Below, piece by piece: positions 18,369-27,998 of a stretch of 64,000 bases of DNA. Below the pieces are notes generated by a model. It saw only the letters and a list, made by a program, of their open reading frames with translations. It did no database searches and was not told the DNA's origin. Origin of the DNA: Anaerolineales bacterium. Its GTDB lineage: Bacteria > Chloroflexota > Anaerolineae > Anaerolineales > Villigracilaceae. Position numbers and translations under genes: made by a program. Within the stretch, counting starts at the first letter, position 1. The number at the start of each line of letters is the position of its first letter. The DNA lies in contig JADLBX010000045.1 in NCBI GenBank assembly GCA_020847435.1, forward strand, positions 87,229 through 151,228, in the 5' to 3' direction.

Positions 18369-19617
18369 TTATTATTCTGGCAAAGCCGGAGATACGCGAT
18401 AAGCGCGCCAAAAACAACTGACAGAGAGCAAGCAGGGAGCCGATCGTCATGCCAATCAGCAAAGGTTCGAGAGGGAGCCGGTATCTTAATTCCACATGCG
18501 TCAAATAAAAGACGATGGGATAAAGCAGAAGCATGGGATAGACGAGAAAAAGGTCTCTTTTCTTTAGAAAGAAGACGGAGAGCGCTACGCCAAGAACGGG
18601 CAGGGCAAAGAGCAATCGTTTGAGTTCCTCGAACCTGCCGTAAAACAGGTAGATTTGCGAAACGCGATATCCTGTCCAATATGCGACCACTCGTCTCACA
18701 ATCCTTTCTCCATACACCCTCGGGTTTTCCCTGATCCATTGAAGCGCTTCATCGAAGCGGTATTGCATATATCCCAACTCCCCCATCTGCTCATATTTTT
18801 CCAACTCATCCGGGTTGCGGTTAGGCAGGGATGACGGACTATCGCTCGTGAATTCATAATCCCGGATTCCCCTGGATACTTCCAAGCCCAAGCCGGAGCG
18901 AATAAAAACAGGTTCGTGGAACGCCGCAAAGTTCCGCGCCGTCCAAGCGCAAGGGAAGATCGAAGCAACCGCGAGAATTTGCGCCAAATTTCTAATGGGC
19001 ATTTTCCGGTAAGCCAGCCACAACCAAGCCACTCCCACAACAACTGCCGAGGCTGGTTCAAGCAAGATCGCAAACCCAGCGAAAAGCGCGTACGGGATCG
19101 TCTGCCTCGCATTCAAATCAGCCGTTTCAACCGAGAGCGTAAGGGCAAGGAATGCAGTCAGGGTGAGAGCGACGAGACTCGTATTCCAAATGTAGAGCGC
19201 GTCGGTGTAACCGGTGAGCGGCAGGAGCGCCCACACCCAGACCGATACGCGGGCAGTTTGAGTATTGAACAACCGCTGTGCCAGAACATACAGAGGGATT
19301 AATACCAGCGCGGAAAGAAGCACATTCAGCCCTAGCGCCGCAACCCCTGCCATTTCCGAACCTGGCCCGAATAACCTGAAGAAGATCGAAAGGAGATACG
19401 GATACACAGGCGGAATTAATGCGGTGGGACCCGTCTCCACTCCATAGGGAGAAGCGAATCCGTGACCCAGGGCGATCGAATTCGCCACGGCTACCGTTTC
19501 CCCGCCCCATCCGGGCGGGAATCCCGGAAATTTCACAATGATGGCAAAGAGGCGCGTGCAGATTGCCGTGAGTGTAAGCGGCACGTATTTACTGAGGACT
19601 GCTTGTTGTAGGCGCAA
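18331..19617 (-). CDS. ArnT/GT39-like polytopic membrane protein
   Basis: A 428-residue protein with about nine hydrophobic segments. After the first helix comes a short extracytoplasmic stretch with FGPGSEMAG and PPVYPYLLS, reminiscent of the catalytic loop region of GT39/PMT-like transferases, although a clear DE pair is weaker than in the gene at 1845. The only upstream start is TTG at 19617; a GTG at 19584 is an alternative. It probably decorates the polymer on the outer face of the membrane. An assignment as a plain membrane protein of unknown function cannot be excluded. Confidence 0.68.
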   Translation of the reverse strand: MRLQQAVLSKYVPLTLTAICTRLFAIIVKFPGFPPGWGGETVAVANSIALGHGFASPYGVETGPTALIPPVYPYLLSIFFRLFGPGSEMAGVAALGLNVLLSALVLIPLYVLAQRLFNTQTARVSVWVWALLPLTGYTDALYIWNTSLVALTLTAFLALTLSVETADLNARQTIPYALFAGFAILLEPASAVVVGVAWLWLAYRKMPIRNLAQILAVASIFPCAWTARNFAAFHEPVFIRSGLGLEVSRGIRDYEFTSDSPSSLPNRNPDELEKYEQMGELGYMQYRFDEALQWIRENPRVYGERIVRRVVAYWTGYRVSQIYLFYGRFEELKRLLFALPVLGVALSVFFLKKRDLFLVYPMLLLYPIVFYLTHVELRYRLPLEPLLIGMTIGSLLALCQLFLARLSRISGFARIINAAQYRSTLERQ

Positions 19618-19656
19618 GTTGAAAATCTCTCTGATCGTAATATTCCAAAAAAAGTT

Positions 19657-20661
19657 TCAAACGGCGAGAGCGTGACGAGCGGCGACCCAATCGTACGTCC
19701 GCTGGAGACCCGTTTCCAAATCCACGCGCGGTTTCCAGCCTAAGCACGCGCGTGCGCGCGTGCAATCTGCAATGCGCCCTCGATCGCCTTCAGGTTTGCT
19801 CGTATCCCACTGCACATCAATGTTTTTTCCGCTGATCTTCACAATCAATTCAGCCGCCTCGCGGATCGTGGTGGGACGCTCCGAGCCGATTTGGATGAGT
19901 CCGCGATTCATACCGCGCTCGAAAACTGCCAGAAGCCCTTCGATCACATCGTCCACATAGATAAAATCGCGATATTGATTGCCGCTTCCCCAAACGATGA
20001 ATGGCTCCTCGGGGTATCGAATTGCCTTGCGGATCAAAGACGGCAAAACTTGTGAACGTTTCGGGTCGAAAGCGGCGCCCGGCCCATACACATTGTGCAG
20101 ACGCAACAAACCGACATTGATCTTGCCGTCTTTCTGCGCCAACTCCGCTTCGTACTCGCCCATGAGTTTGCTCCACCCATAGGAAGATTCCGGCTCAGCG
20201 GGATACGTTTGCTCTTCGTTCAAACGCACTATACCCGGTTGCATTTGAAGACTCTTTGGAAAACTACAAGCGGTTCCAACGTAAATGTAATTGGGAATCT
20301 GATTGAGTACAGCGGCAGACAATACATTGGTGTTGATCAGCAGATTCTGACGAAAGATAAACGGCTCATTCCCAAACACGAAATTGATGCCCGCCACAAT
20401 GTCCGCAAGATGATAGACGACATCCACTTCGCGCACGAGTTCGGCGCACTTAGCGTAGTCGGTTAAATCTACGAGGTGAAAATCTTTTTCGAGGTCGATG
20501 GCCCAGTCGCCGTTGGCGCTTTTCAAGTTTTCAAGATTGCCGCGCCACAGATTATCCACGACGCTGACTTGAGCGCCGCTACCTACTAAACGTTTAACTA
20601 ACGTACTTCCGATAAAGCCCGCGCCTCCTGTAACGAGGCATCGTAACGATTGAAAATTCAT
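19657..20661 (-). CDS. NAD-dependent epimerase/dehydratase (GDP-/UDP-sugar type)
   Basis: A 334-residue extended SDR with CLVTGGAGFIGSTLVKRL for NAD binding and YGWSKLMGE as the YxxxK catalytic segment. LHNVYGPGAAFDPKRSQ and FIYVDDVIEGLLA are typical of UDP-glucose-4-epimerase and GDP-mannose-type enzymes. The start is ATG at 20661, overlapping the upstream stop as ATGA; a longer reading to 20760 is inside the neighbouring gene. It should provide an epimerised or dehydrated nucleotide-sugar for this locus. Confidence 0.86.
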   Translation of the reverse strand: MNFQSLRCLVTGGAGFIGSTLVKRLVGSGAQVSVVDNLWRGNLENLKSANGDWAIDLEKDFHLVDLTDYAKCAELVREVDVVYHLADIVAGINFVFGNEPFIFRQNLLINTNVLSAAVLNQIPNYIYVGTACSFPKSLQMQPGIVRLNEEQTYPAEPESSYGWSKLMGEYEAELAQKDGKINVGLLRLHNVYGPGAAFDPKRSQVLPSLIRKAIRYPEEPFIVWGSGNQYRDFIYVDDVIEGLLAVFERGMNRGLIQIGSERPTTIREAAELIVKISGKNIDVQWDTSKPEGDRGRIADCTRARACLGWKPRVDLETGLQRTYDWVAARHALAV

Positions 20662-21824
20662 TTTCCAGTACCTGCAGTCTCCATTTTCAAACTTCCTTGT
20701 TGTACCCCTCTCGCCAACTCCAGCAAAAGATCCAAGTACATTCGGGTGACGATGCGCCAATCGTAATTCGCCGCTCGTTGGGGTCCCGCTTCCGCCATCC
20801 GCACTCGAACCGATTTATCGCGAATAATCTTCATCATGCCGTCAGCGAGAGTGTCCGGTTCGGCATCCGGCAACAACATCGCCACCCCTTCGGCAAACTC
20901 GGGAAAGGCGGTATTGTTCAGGGCAATCACAGGCGCTCCGCATGCCATCGCTTCCAGAACGGGCATACCAAATCCTTCATAGGATGAGGGGTAGACCAAC
21001 ATTTCACAGGCGTTATATGCCAATACAATCTCATCGTGTTCGGCATAAGGCAAATCCATGACGTCAGCCTCTAGCCCCAAGTTACGAATCTCCCCGGCAA
21101 AAGATGTACCGGGCAGGGATGAGCCGATCAACAGCAAACGATGCGGAATTCCATGTTGGCTTTTCAACCGCGCAAACGCCCGCAACAAATTGGGAAGATT
21201 GCGGCGCTTGGTAGGTTTACCCACATATAAAATAAACGGACGGTCTTCGCCAAAAACTTTCTGCCGCCAAAGGGAGCCAGCCTGATGATCGTTCATTGGT
21301 TTGAAGCGGCGGGTATCCACACCGTTAGGAATGACGCGGATGCGGGCGGGATCCATCCGATAGAAATGCGCCATATCGTTTTGGCTGTAACGGCTCACCG
21401 TTGAAACCAGCGTAGCGCGGTGCGCGCTCAAATCGTACAGGATGCGGGCTTTGAGGCGCATCCAAAAAGTGAACGACTGAGCCGCGTCTTTGTAGCCTTC
21501 ATACGAGCCGTGATGCGTCAACAGAGTGGGACAGCGCGCCAACAGCGGCAGTGTGTAACTGGGACAAAATAAAATATCGCGCGAGCCGTGCGCCTGCGGG
21601 AGTGTAAATTGCTCCCACAAACCCAGCGGCAATCGGGATGGCAAGACTACATTAACCGCGTTGGACGGCAGCCGAACGCCCGCGTCAACCGGACGGGGGG
21701 AGTAGATGCGGATCTCTCGAAACGGATGCTCGAATTCGGCTAGTCCATTCAACACCGCTTCGATGACGCGCGCCACCCCGCTTCGCTGACCAACCAAGCG
21801 GATGCCGTTGACGCCGAGGATCAA
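20658..21824 (-). CDS. Glycosyltransferase family 4 protein
   Basis: A 388-residue GT-B enzyme. [19 protein letters not shown] is the acceptor loop; [16 protein letters not shown] opens the donor domain and [18 protein letters not shown] provides the EX7E signature. It starts with TTG at 21824, overlapping the upstream stop as TTGA, with GAGGAAAA just before. This start-stop coupling places it in the same transcript as the radical SAM/SPASM gene. Confidence 0.88.
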   Translation of the reverse strand: MILGVNGIRLVGQRSGVARVIEAVLNGLAEFEHPFREIRIYSPRPVDAGVRLPSNAVNVVLPSRLPLGLWEQFTLPQAHGSRDILFCPSYTLPLLARCPTLLTHHGSYEGYKDAAQSFTFWMRLKARILYDLSAHRATLVSTVSRYSQNDMAHFYRMDPARIRVIPNGVDTRRFKPMNDHQAGSLWRQKVFGEDRPFILYVGKPTKRRNLPNLLRAFARLKSQHGIPHRLLLIGSSLPGTSFAGEIRNLGLEADVMDLPYAEHDEIVLAYNACEMLVYPSSYEGFGMPVLEAMACGAPVIALNNTAFPEFAEGVAMLLPDAEPDTLADGMMKIIRDKSVRVRMAEAGPQRAANYDWRIVTRMYLDLLLELARGVQQGSLKMETAGTGK

Positions 21825-23017
21825 TTTTCCTCTGTCGCAGCGAGGTTGATTTGAGGCAGTTCAATCCGCGCTTCGTTCCCATTTGGAGAAAGAGGCATCT
21901 TGTTTTCGTCCATCTGCACTGGCAATCTCTCGTCATCCGAAAGAGGCTTGGCTTTTTCCCAAACCTTACCGCCAACCATCGCTTGCGCCAGACTGGCAGG
22001 CTGAAAGACGATACTGGGCCAAAGGAAGACCTCGGTCGTGCAATAGCATTCCTTTCTACTGATCGATTTACGAAGTTGCTGCGCCTCTTCCGATCGCCAT
22101 ATTTCCTGAAATGGCTTTTGGCGCAAATTTCCAACCGGTTTGTGAATCTCACACAGACTGACGTCTCCATTGGCATAAACCACCGCGCTGAGACGACCTG
22201 CCTTGCATGGAACCACCTGGCGTTTTTGTTTGAGCGTTTCAACTTTTCCCCATTGCAGCATCGGTTCGACGATCGCACCGTAACGGTTCTCTTCGCGCGG
22301 CGCCCAGAGGCGGCGGATGTAAGAATACAATTCCACGTAATCTTTCATCAAGGGACCGGCTAAATCTGGATTTTTGCGATCGCCGCGAATGATCGCCAAA
22401 TTATGGTGATCCATGTTCGGGCAACGCTCGTAGAGATAAGTCGTCAATTTCTTAATCTCGCCCATATTCACATTGGTCGCGGTCGAAATCGAGTGGATGC
22501 GCAAGCGCGGGTCGCGCTTCTGGATTTCAACCAGCGCTTCATAGGTTTCCATGGCTTTTTGAAAGGCATGTTTCGCAACGCGGAAGTTATCGTGAAACTC
22601 CGGCATTCCGTCGAGCGAGATTTCCACGACGAAGAGATCCAATTCTTTTTCCTCCAGCACGCCGTTTACCGCCGCGACCGTCCGATCCGTGAAGAAACCG
22701 TTGGTGGGAACATAGATCTGCCGCACGCCATTATGACGGACGAATTGAAGGCAGATTTCGGCAAATTCTTTTCGCAAGAACGGTTCGCCGCCGGATAGGT
22801 TGAGGTTTTCCAGTTTGCCCAACGAACGCGATAACTCGAAAATTTCATCCTTGCTCATATCGTCACGCTGGTTGAGGCTGGTCCAGTAAAAGCAGTGTTC
22901 GCATTTCATGTTGCAGATCGAATTGATAAACAACACCAGAAAATTAGGCTGGGGTTTGGCGTGATACGCGTTGGCTGTAATGCGCGTGTGCCGGGCAATA
23001 CGTTTTGCGAGATTCAT
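21821..23017 (-). CDS. Radical SAM/SPASM-domain protein
   Basis: A 398-residue enzyme. CNMKCEHC near residue 34 is the CxxxCxxC [4Fe-4S] site; [11 protein letters not shown] is the GGE SAM-binding motif. The C-terminal part has the cysteine series of a SPASM-type auxiliary cluster domain ([38 protein letters not shown]). A longer reading to 23305 is rejected because ATG at 23017 has AAAGGA upstream and starts the conserved protein. SPASM enzymes mature peptides or act on sugars (for example dehydrogenation). No precursor peptide is visible nearby, so a sugar or lipid substrate is possible. Confidence 0.85.
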   Translation of the reverse strand: MNLAKRIARHTRITANAYHAKPQPNFLVLFINSICNMKCEHCFYWTSLNQRDDMSKDEIFELSRSLGKLENLNLSGGEPFLRKEFAEICLQFVRHNGVRQIYVPTNGFFTDRTVAAVNGVLEEKELDLFVVEISLDGMPEFHDNFRVAKHAFQKAMETYEALVEIQKRDPRLRIHSISTATNVNMGEIKKLTTYLYERCPNMDHHNLAIIRGDRKNPDLAGPLMKDYVELYSYIRRLWAPREENRYGAIVEPMLQWGKVETLKQKRQVVPCKAGRLSAVVYANGDVSLCEIHKPVGNLRQKPFQEIWRSEEAQQLRKSISRKECYCTTEVFLWPSIVFQPASLAQAMVGGKVWEKAKPLSDDERLPVQMDENKMPLSPNGNEARIELPQINLAATEEN

Positions 23018-23057
23018 AAAATTATCCTTTCTTGCTTCATGATCCGATTTGATTCGA

Positions 23058-23972
23058 TTAACGCCACTGCTCAAGGCTTTGACCGGCTCCAGCCGCATAG
23101 CCCACCAACTCGCCAAGCGACCAACTTGCCAGAAAGACCATGACCCAGGGCAGGGAAAAAATAAATTGAACGCCGTAGCGCCGGCGGTTGAACGCCACAG
23201 CCGCGAGACGATAGGCTTTGAGCAAGGGCAACGCCAGAGATAGTAGAGCGTAAACGCCTCTGCGCCACACCGGGAAATCTGCCGAGCGCATCCCTGCAAA
23301 GGCACGCCCGTGGTGATATGGAACCTGGGTTGTGTGACGCAAAGACCAGTGATTGATATTCTCGATACTCAGTTTAGCGTCGGAGAGCAACTCACCGCCC
23401 GCATTCTGCCAGGACTCATGAAAAAAGACCTCGTAAAATCCATCGCCAGGTTTCAATATAGGCAGGCTAGTCTTTTTATACGTTACATTGTTTCCCGGCA
23501 AAGCGCGCTGTGCGCCGGAAAAAGGAGGCATGAACCGTCCATATTCACAAAAATAGATCGCCCAGTCCAGCCAGCGGCGGTAATTTCCCGGTACGATCGC
23601 GCCGCCGATGATTGGATGCGCCTGAGCGTGCGCCTGCATCACGTTGGTCAGCCAACCGTCTGAAATGGCACAATCATCTTCCAACAGGGCAATGATCTCG
23701 CCTCGGCTTTGCAGAATCCCATAGGTTCTCATTTGCGGCACGGTAGTGTCTGGCGAAACGGAGAGCCAGCGAATCCCAGGGAACCGCGCGCTCGATACAA
23801 TACTGTCGCTATTGGCATCGGAGCGCATGTTCTCCGCCGACCAACAACCGACCGCGAGAACTTCGACTTCCTCCGGATGCGCTTGTTGCGCCAAATTATG
23901 CAAACATGCTTCACGAACATCTGCGGCGTTCAGGCACACAACCACGACAGAAAGCTTAAGTGGGTTTGCCAT
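23058..23972 (-). CDS. Membrane-anchored glycosyltransferase family 2 protein (paralogue B)
   Basis: A 304-residue protein with the GT-A start [18 protein letters not shown], the acidic site [13 protein letters not shown], the shared paralogue signature [16 protein letters not shown] and [10 protein letters not shown], and hydrophobic C-terminal helices. The start ATG at 23972 forms TGATG with the stop of paralogue C; an in-frame extension to 24014 would only overlap that gene. Co-translation with a close relative suggests that the two act in sequence on the same acceptor. Confidence 0.85.
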   Translation of the reverse strand: MANPLKLSVVVVCLNAADVREACLHNLAQQAHPEEVEVLAVGCWSAENMRSDANSDSIVSSARFPGIRWLSVSPDTTVPQMRTYGILQSRGEIIALLEDDCAISDGWLTNVMQAHAQAHPIIGGAIVPGNYRRWLDWAIYFCEYGRFMPPFSGAQRALPGNNVTYKKTSLPILKPGDGFYEVFFHESWQNAGGELLSDAKLSIENINHWSLRHTTQVPYHHGRAFAGMRSADFPVWRRGVYALLSLALPLLKAYRLAAVAFNRRRYGVQFIFSLPWVMVFLASWSLGELVGYAAGAGQSLEQWR

Positions 23973-24892
23973 CAATAAAACAATTTCTGGCAACTGCGGC
24001 TGGGACCGAAACAATAACCGATGAATTCACCCAGCGCCCAATGCCCAAAGAGCAGGAATTGAAGCGGCAACGTGAGCAGGAATTCGCGCCGCCGGCGCTG
24101 GCGCGCCCAATAGCGCTTCCCCCAGCGATGCAGGAATACAAATGGCAATAACGGCGCAGTTGCCGCGCGCAGAAACCGCTCGAATTTGGAGGTGCGCGCG
24201 CTCCGCATCCCGGCGAAACAGCGACCATGATCGCGGCGAGAATATAGAAAATCGAAAAACGGAATCGGCTTCCACAAATCTACATGGATGGACGGCTTCA
24301 ACCAGAGCGCCGATCCCGAGGCTTCGGCATCGTGGTTGATAAAGGTTTTCCAGAAATCGGAATGACGCGGGGTCTGCCCATCGAACAATAGATGGCGTTT
24401 GTATGAAATATTGCTACCCGGCAAGATTTCGATCTCACCTTCAGGCACAGGCGACATGAACATGCCGTATTCATTGATATATTGCGCCCAAACCAGGAGA
24501 CTCTGACGATTCTCTTCGTAAAGGTCAACGGTTCCGCCGATGACCGGGTTAGGACGCTCGCGATGCGCCTTGAGCAGTTCATCAACCCATCCCGAACGAA
24601 CAATTGAGTAGGGATCCAGAATGGCAATTATTTCTCCATGTGAGGCTGCAATCCCGCGCCCGCGCAATTGCGAGATCGGAAGCGGTTCGTCAAAATGGAT
24701 TAACTGGATCGCCGGCATTGTCCGGCGCACAATCTGCGGCGTAGCGTCAGCAGAACTATCGGCAACGATCAGCTCGTCCACCCGCGGATCGATCTGCGAG
24801 GCGAGGGCGGTCAGGCATGTTTCTATAACCTGTTCCGCGTTGTGCGTCGCAATCACCACCGATAAGCGGCAGGTTTTAGAATCGGGACTCAT
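23972..24892 (-). CDS. Membrane-anchored glycosyltransferase family 2 protein (paralogue C)
   Basis: A 306-residue protein. CRLSVVIATHNAEQVIET begins the GT-A fold, AILDPYSIVRSGW occupies the DXD position (only one Asp is kept), and LVWAQYINEYGMFMSP with LPGSNISYKR is the segment shared with paralogues A, B and D. Two hydrophobic stretches close the protein. ATG overlaps the stop of the upstream Gfo/Idh gene as ATGA. The weakened metal-binding motif could mean metal-independent chemistry or loss of activity. Confidence 0.83.
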   Translation of the reverse strand: MSPDSKTCRLSVVIATHNAEQVIETCLTALASQIDPRVDELIVADSSADATPQIVRRTMPAIQLIHFDEPLPISQLRGRGIAASHGEIIAILDPYSIVRSGWVDELLKAHRERPNPVIGGTVDLYEENRQSLLVWAQYINEYGMFMSPVPEGEIEILPGSNISYKRHLLFDGQTPRHSDFWKTFINHDAEASGSALWLKPSIHVDLWKPIPFFDFLYSRRDHGRCFAGMRSARTSKFERFLRAATAPLLPFVFLHRWGKRYWARQRRRREFLLTLPLQFLLFGHWALGEFIGYCFGPSRSCQKLFY

Positions 24893-25965
24893 AGGGCAAT
24901 CAACGCCCCGCGACTTTCCGCCGATTCATAACACGCCAACAGTGTCTGCAATATCTTGCGACCGGATTCCATGTATGCGTCGGGCTGGTCTCCCTGCTGG
25001 ATCGCGCGGGCAAAGGCGGCAAGATGCCGGGCGCCAGCCGCTCCAAATGCCGCGTCCGGCTGACGAACCAGCAACCGGGATTCCCCGTCGCGCTCGAACC
25101 GGGCTTCTCCGCCGCGCGTCAGACTCCAACGGACTTTGGGGCGCCGCGTCTCGCTATTCCAGCCCAGATCGAAGCGCGCCAATCCGCCTAACGAAGCGCG
25201 CAACGCGGCTTTTTCACAATTGAGTCGCATTTCAAAGTATCGCGTCGGGGCATGACTCATCCGATTAAAGACGATGTTTGCCACCCGGTCGCCGGGAAAA
25301 TCCAGGCGGACATTAATGCACACATCGGCGTCAATGTCCTGCCTTGCTCTGGCAATTCTGGCGCTCACGGCTTCGGGGTAGCCGCCAAAAAAACGACAGA
25401 TCAAATCAATGGCATGAGTCCCAAATTCGAGCAGGACTCGGCGAGGCATTAAATCGGTTTTCCAACCGCCTTCTTCGTTCGGGAGCAAATACATGTGTTG
25501 CCAGGCGTCAATTTGATACAAGCGACCCGCTTCATTTTGGTCTACCGCCGTTTGGAGCCGTTGATAGATGGGCATCTGGTAATACTGGCTGTTGACGCCT
25601 ACGAATTTACGACGTTGACGCGCCAGCGCCAGCGCCGCGTCTGCCTCTGTCAGCGAAACCATAAAGGGTTTCTCGCAAAACACATGCGCCCCATGTTCGA
25701 GGGCAAGCAGGCTAAGTTTGTAATGAGTTTTCGGCGGCGTTCCGATCACAACCAGGTCGGGGTTTTCTGCGGTGAGCATTTCTCTCGCGTCACCATAGGT
25801 CCGCGGGATACGCCAATGTTTGGCGACCTGCGCGCGAGTTTGAGCGTTCAAGTCGCAAGCCGCTACAAGGTCAATTTCGGAATTCCGAGTCAGCCCGGGC
25901 AACAGGATTCTTTCAGGTCCTGCGCCAAGCCCAACCAGAACTGTTTTTAATGGCGTTTTATTCAT
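24889..25965 (-). CDS. Gfo/Idh/MocA family NAD(P)-dependent oxidoreductase
   Basis: A 358-residue enzyme with VLVGLGAGPERILLPGL in the Rossmann region (GxGxxx variant), CDLNAQTRA after strand 2, and the active-site signature VFCEKPFMVSL. The C-terminal domain begins near residue 130. It is coupled to the downstream GT2 gene by ATGA. It differs clearly from the family member at 9070, so it is not a recent duplicate. It probably acts on a nucleotide-sugar; the substrate is unknown. Confidence 0.85.
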   Translation of the reverse strand: MNKTPLKTVLVGLGAGPERILLPGLTRNSEIDLVAACDLNAQTRAQVAKHWRIPRTYGDAREMLTAENPDLVVIGTPPKTHYKLSLLALEHGAHVFCEKPFMVSLTEADAALALARQRRKFVGVNSQYYQMPIYQRLQTAVDQNEAGRLYQIDAWQHMYLLPNEEGGWKTDLMPRRVLLEFGTHAIDLICRFFGGYPEAVSARIARARQDIDADVCINVRLDFPGDRVANIVFNRMSHAPTRYFEMRLNCEKAALRASLGGLARFDLGWNSETRRPKVRWSLTRGGEARFERDGESRLLVRQPDAAFGAAGARHLAAFARAIQQGDQPDAYMESGRKILQTLLACYESAESRGALIAL

Positions 25966-26007
25966 AGTGTTGATGACGTTCAGCTCTCAATCGAAAATGA
26001 TCCGCAA

Positions 26008-26919
26008 TCATGGCTGCGTGTGAACGCGGTTCGTTTCAGCGTTCGATTCCGTAGGACTCCCGAACAAATAACCGCTCAATTCTCCCAACGCCCAGGCGAC
26101 ACTGTAGAACAAAAGCCATGGGAGCGAAAGAATGAATTTTACAAGTTGGGCATTACCTTTTAATACATTGACGGTAATCCGCATCAGGAGGATCAGCGGG
26201 ATTAGAGGCGACAAGAGGATATAGATCAAGCGCCTCAGTGCATTGACGCGCCGCGCCCGATCGGCGCCAAAGACACGACCGTGAAGGAACCGCTGACGGA
26301 AAAACTCGCCCGGCGGGCTGAAATATCCCATGGAAACTTTCAACGCCGGCGAAAGGAACAAGGAATATCCATCCGCGATCAATCTCTGGTTCAGTGGATG
26401 TTCCCAAAATCCGTCCTGGATAAACCCCGAATACTTCTCGAATATCCAACGCCGGTAGACCGCATTGTCGGCGGCAAGTTGAGGGGCGGTTTGCGGGGAG
26501 CGTGCAGGCAGGTAAGCCGAATACCGCAAGAAATAGACCGCCCACTGACTGAGCGCGTCGGGCGTCCGCTTCTCGAACACTCCGCCGATTGCCGCATGAT
26601 TGCCGTCCGTAAGCAGGTCACGCAATTCTGCAACCCAGTTGTGTGCAGGGATAAAGTTGGCAGTCGTGAACGCGACGGATTGTCCAACGCTCTGGTCAAT
26701 CCCCGCCTTCCACAACGCCGGGACAAGACATGCGGGATCGGCTTGAATTAATTTAACCTGATCGAAACGGCGGGCGCTTTCAGCGCTACCGTCGGTGGAA
26801 GCATCTACAACCAGGATTTCGACCTCATCCACCTGTACCTGACCGACGAGCGCCTCGAGGCATGCCTGAATTGTATGCTGGGTGTCTTTCGATGCTACAA
26901 CTATGGTGAGTTCTTTCAT
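26008..26919 (-). CDS. Membrane-anchored glycosyltransferase family 2 protein (paralogue D)
   Basis: A 303-residue protein beginning MKELTIVVASKDTQHTIQAC. The segment SQWAVYFLRYSAYLPA, followed by AADNAVYRRW, corresponds to the WxxYF...EY...LPGxNxxYK block of paralogues A–C but is more diverged. It has C-terminal hydrophobic helices (LIYILLSPLIPLILLMRI, LLFYSVAWALGELSGYLFG). The expected DXD region reads TTANFIPAHNW, so the acidic pair is missing. ATG at 26919 is preferred to a TTG at 26955 that overlaps the upstream gene. It may be inactive or use another donor mode. Confidence 0.8.
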   Translation of the reverse strand: MKELTIVVASKDTQHTIQACLEALVGQVQVDEVEILVVDASTDGSAESARRFDQVKLIQADPACLVPALWKAGIDQSVGQSVAFTTANFIPAHNWVAELRDLLTDGNHAAIGGVFEKRTPDALSQWAVYFLRYSAYLPARSPQTAPQLAADNAVYRRWIFEKYSGFIQDGFWEHPLNQRLIADGYSLFLSPALKVSMGYFSPPGEFFRQRFLHGRVFGADRARRVNALRRLIYILLSPLIPLILLMRITVNVLKGNAQLVKFILSLPWLLFYSVAWALGELSGYLFGSPTESNAETNRVHTQP

Positions 26920-26926
26920 TTGTAGA

Positions 26927-27967
26927 TCAACTTTTGCCGCCTGCCCGTTCGCCAAGAAACGGGAAACCGACCTTCCAATAATAGATCAGCGAGCCGATTA
27001 CAAACGCAGTCACACTATAAAGGAAATATAGCATGTGAAACGGGATCACGGCAACGGCGAACATCACGCCGCGCTTCTGACTGAAGAAAGTATAGAACCT
27101 GCGGTTTAACAGGATAAACATGGACAGAAGGAAAAAAACTGTCCCCGTCAACCAGAACGAGGCGGTTGGGAACGCTTGCCAACGAACTATGACGCCGACC
27201 GCCATGATCGCGAGCAAAGCGCAGACCAGCAAAGCGCTCCATCGCTGTGACGATTCCAAATTCAGGTCATTCGGCAATCTTCCTTCCGCCAGCGCCAACT
27301 GCGTCCATGGAATACCTCGATCGAACACATCAGTTTTTATCAGATTGAGGAGCGTCCAGCGCTTAAGATGTTTTACCTGAAGAGACTTATTGATTATTAT
27401 CCGATAACCTTTTTGAGCCAGCCGCCGACCCAAATCAATATCCTCGATGCTCGGACGCGGAAATTTTATGGTATCGAACCCTCCAAGCGCAAGGAAAATT
27501 TCTCTCCGAATCGCGCCGCAACCGCTCCAGAACGACTTGCTGTTCTCGTCGGCTTGTTGGTGCACGAAATGATGGAAAAGATTCTTGTATTGCGATAGGA
27601 AATGCCCATCGCCTGGCTGGTCGTCATACGAACCAAACACCGCCGCCAGAGGGGACGAGCGGGTAAACGAAGCGGCTACTTTATCGAGCGTATCCGGGTA
27701 CACGACCACATCCGCGTCAATAAAAAAAACAATCTCGCCACGCGCCGCCTGAGCGCCCAGATTGCGGGCATGGGCTGGACCCAACGGACCGCCTTTTACC
27801 TGAATAATTTGATCAGCAAAAACCCCGGCGGTCTCGAGCGAATTGTCTGTAGAACCGTCGTCCACAACGATACATTCATAAGAAGGATAGCGGGACGATC
27901 GGATCGCCTCCAGGCACTGCTTTAGAGTCCCGTGACCGTTGTAATTTGGAACAACAACCGAGATCAT
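26927..27967 (-). CDS. Glycosyltransferase family 2 protein with C-terminal membrane helices
   Basis: A 346-residue protein with a classical GT-A domain: ISVVVPNYNGHGTLKQCL, CIVVDDGSTDNS, FFIDADVVVYP (DXD-like) and the acceptor helix region GGFDTIKFPRPSIEDIDLGRR, whose ED pair is the usual catalytic base. Three hydrophobic segments follow. An in-frame GTG at 28036 would give 23 more residues, but ATG at 27967 leaves the family start intact and avoids overlap with the decayed gene at 27,999. It is the first intact gene of the minus-strand polysaccharide locus. Confidence 0.82.
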   Translation of the reverse strand: MISVVVPNYNGHGTLKQCLEAIRSSRYPSYECIVVDDGSTDNSLETAGVFADQIIQVKGGPLGPAHARNLGAQAARGEIVFFIDADVVVYPDTLDKVAASFTRSSPLAAVFGSYDDQPGDGHFLSQYKNLFHHFVHQQADENSKSFWSGCGAIRREIFLALGGFDTIKFPRPSIEDIDLGRRLAQKGYRIIINKSLQVKHLKRWTLLNLIKTDVFDRGIPWTQLALAEGRLPNDLNLESSQRWSALLVCALLAIMAVGVIVRWQAFPTASFWLTGTVFFLLSMFILLNRRFYTFFSQKRGVMFAVAVIPFHMLYFLYSVTAFVIGSLIYYWKVGFPFLGERAGGKS

Positions 27968-27998
27968 CAACGCCGCGAGGTTTCTGGTTTTGTGATTT

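Noticed and set aside
23018..23305. N-terminal extension of the SPASM radical SAM gene
   Set aside because: The added residues are Cys/Trp-rich with no homology and overlap the upstream GT2 gene; ATG 23017 has a good ribosome binding site.
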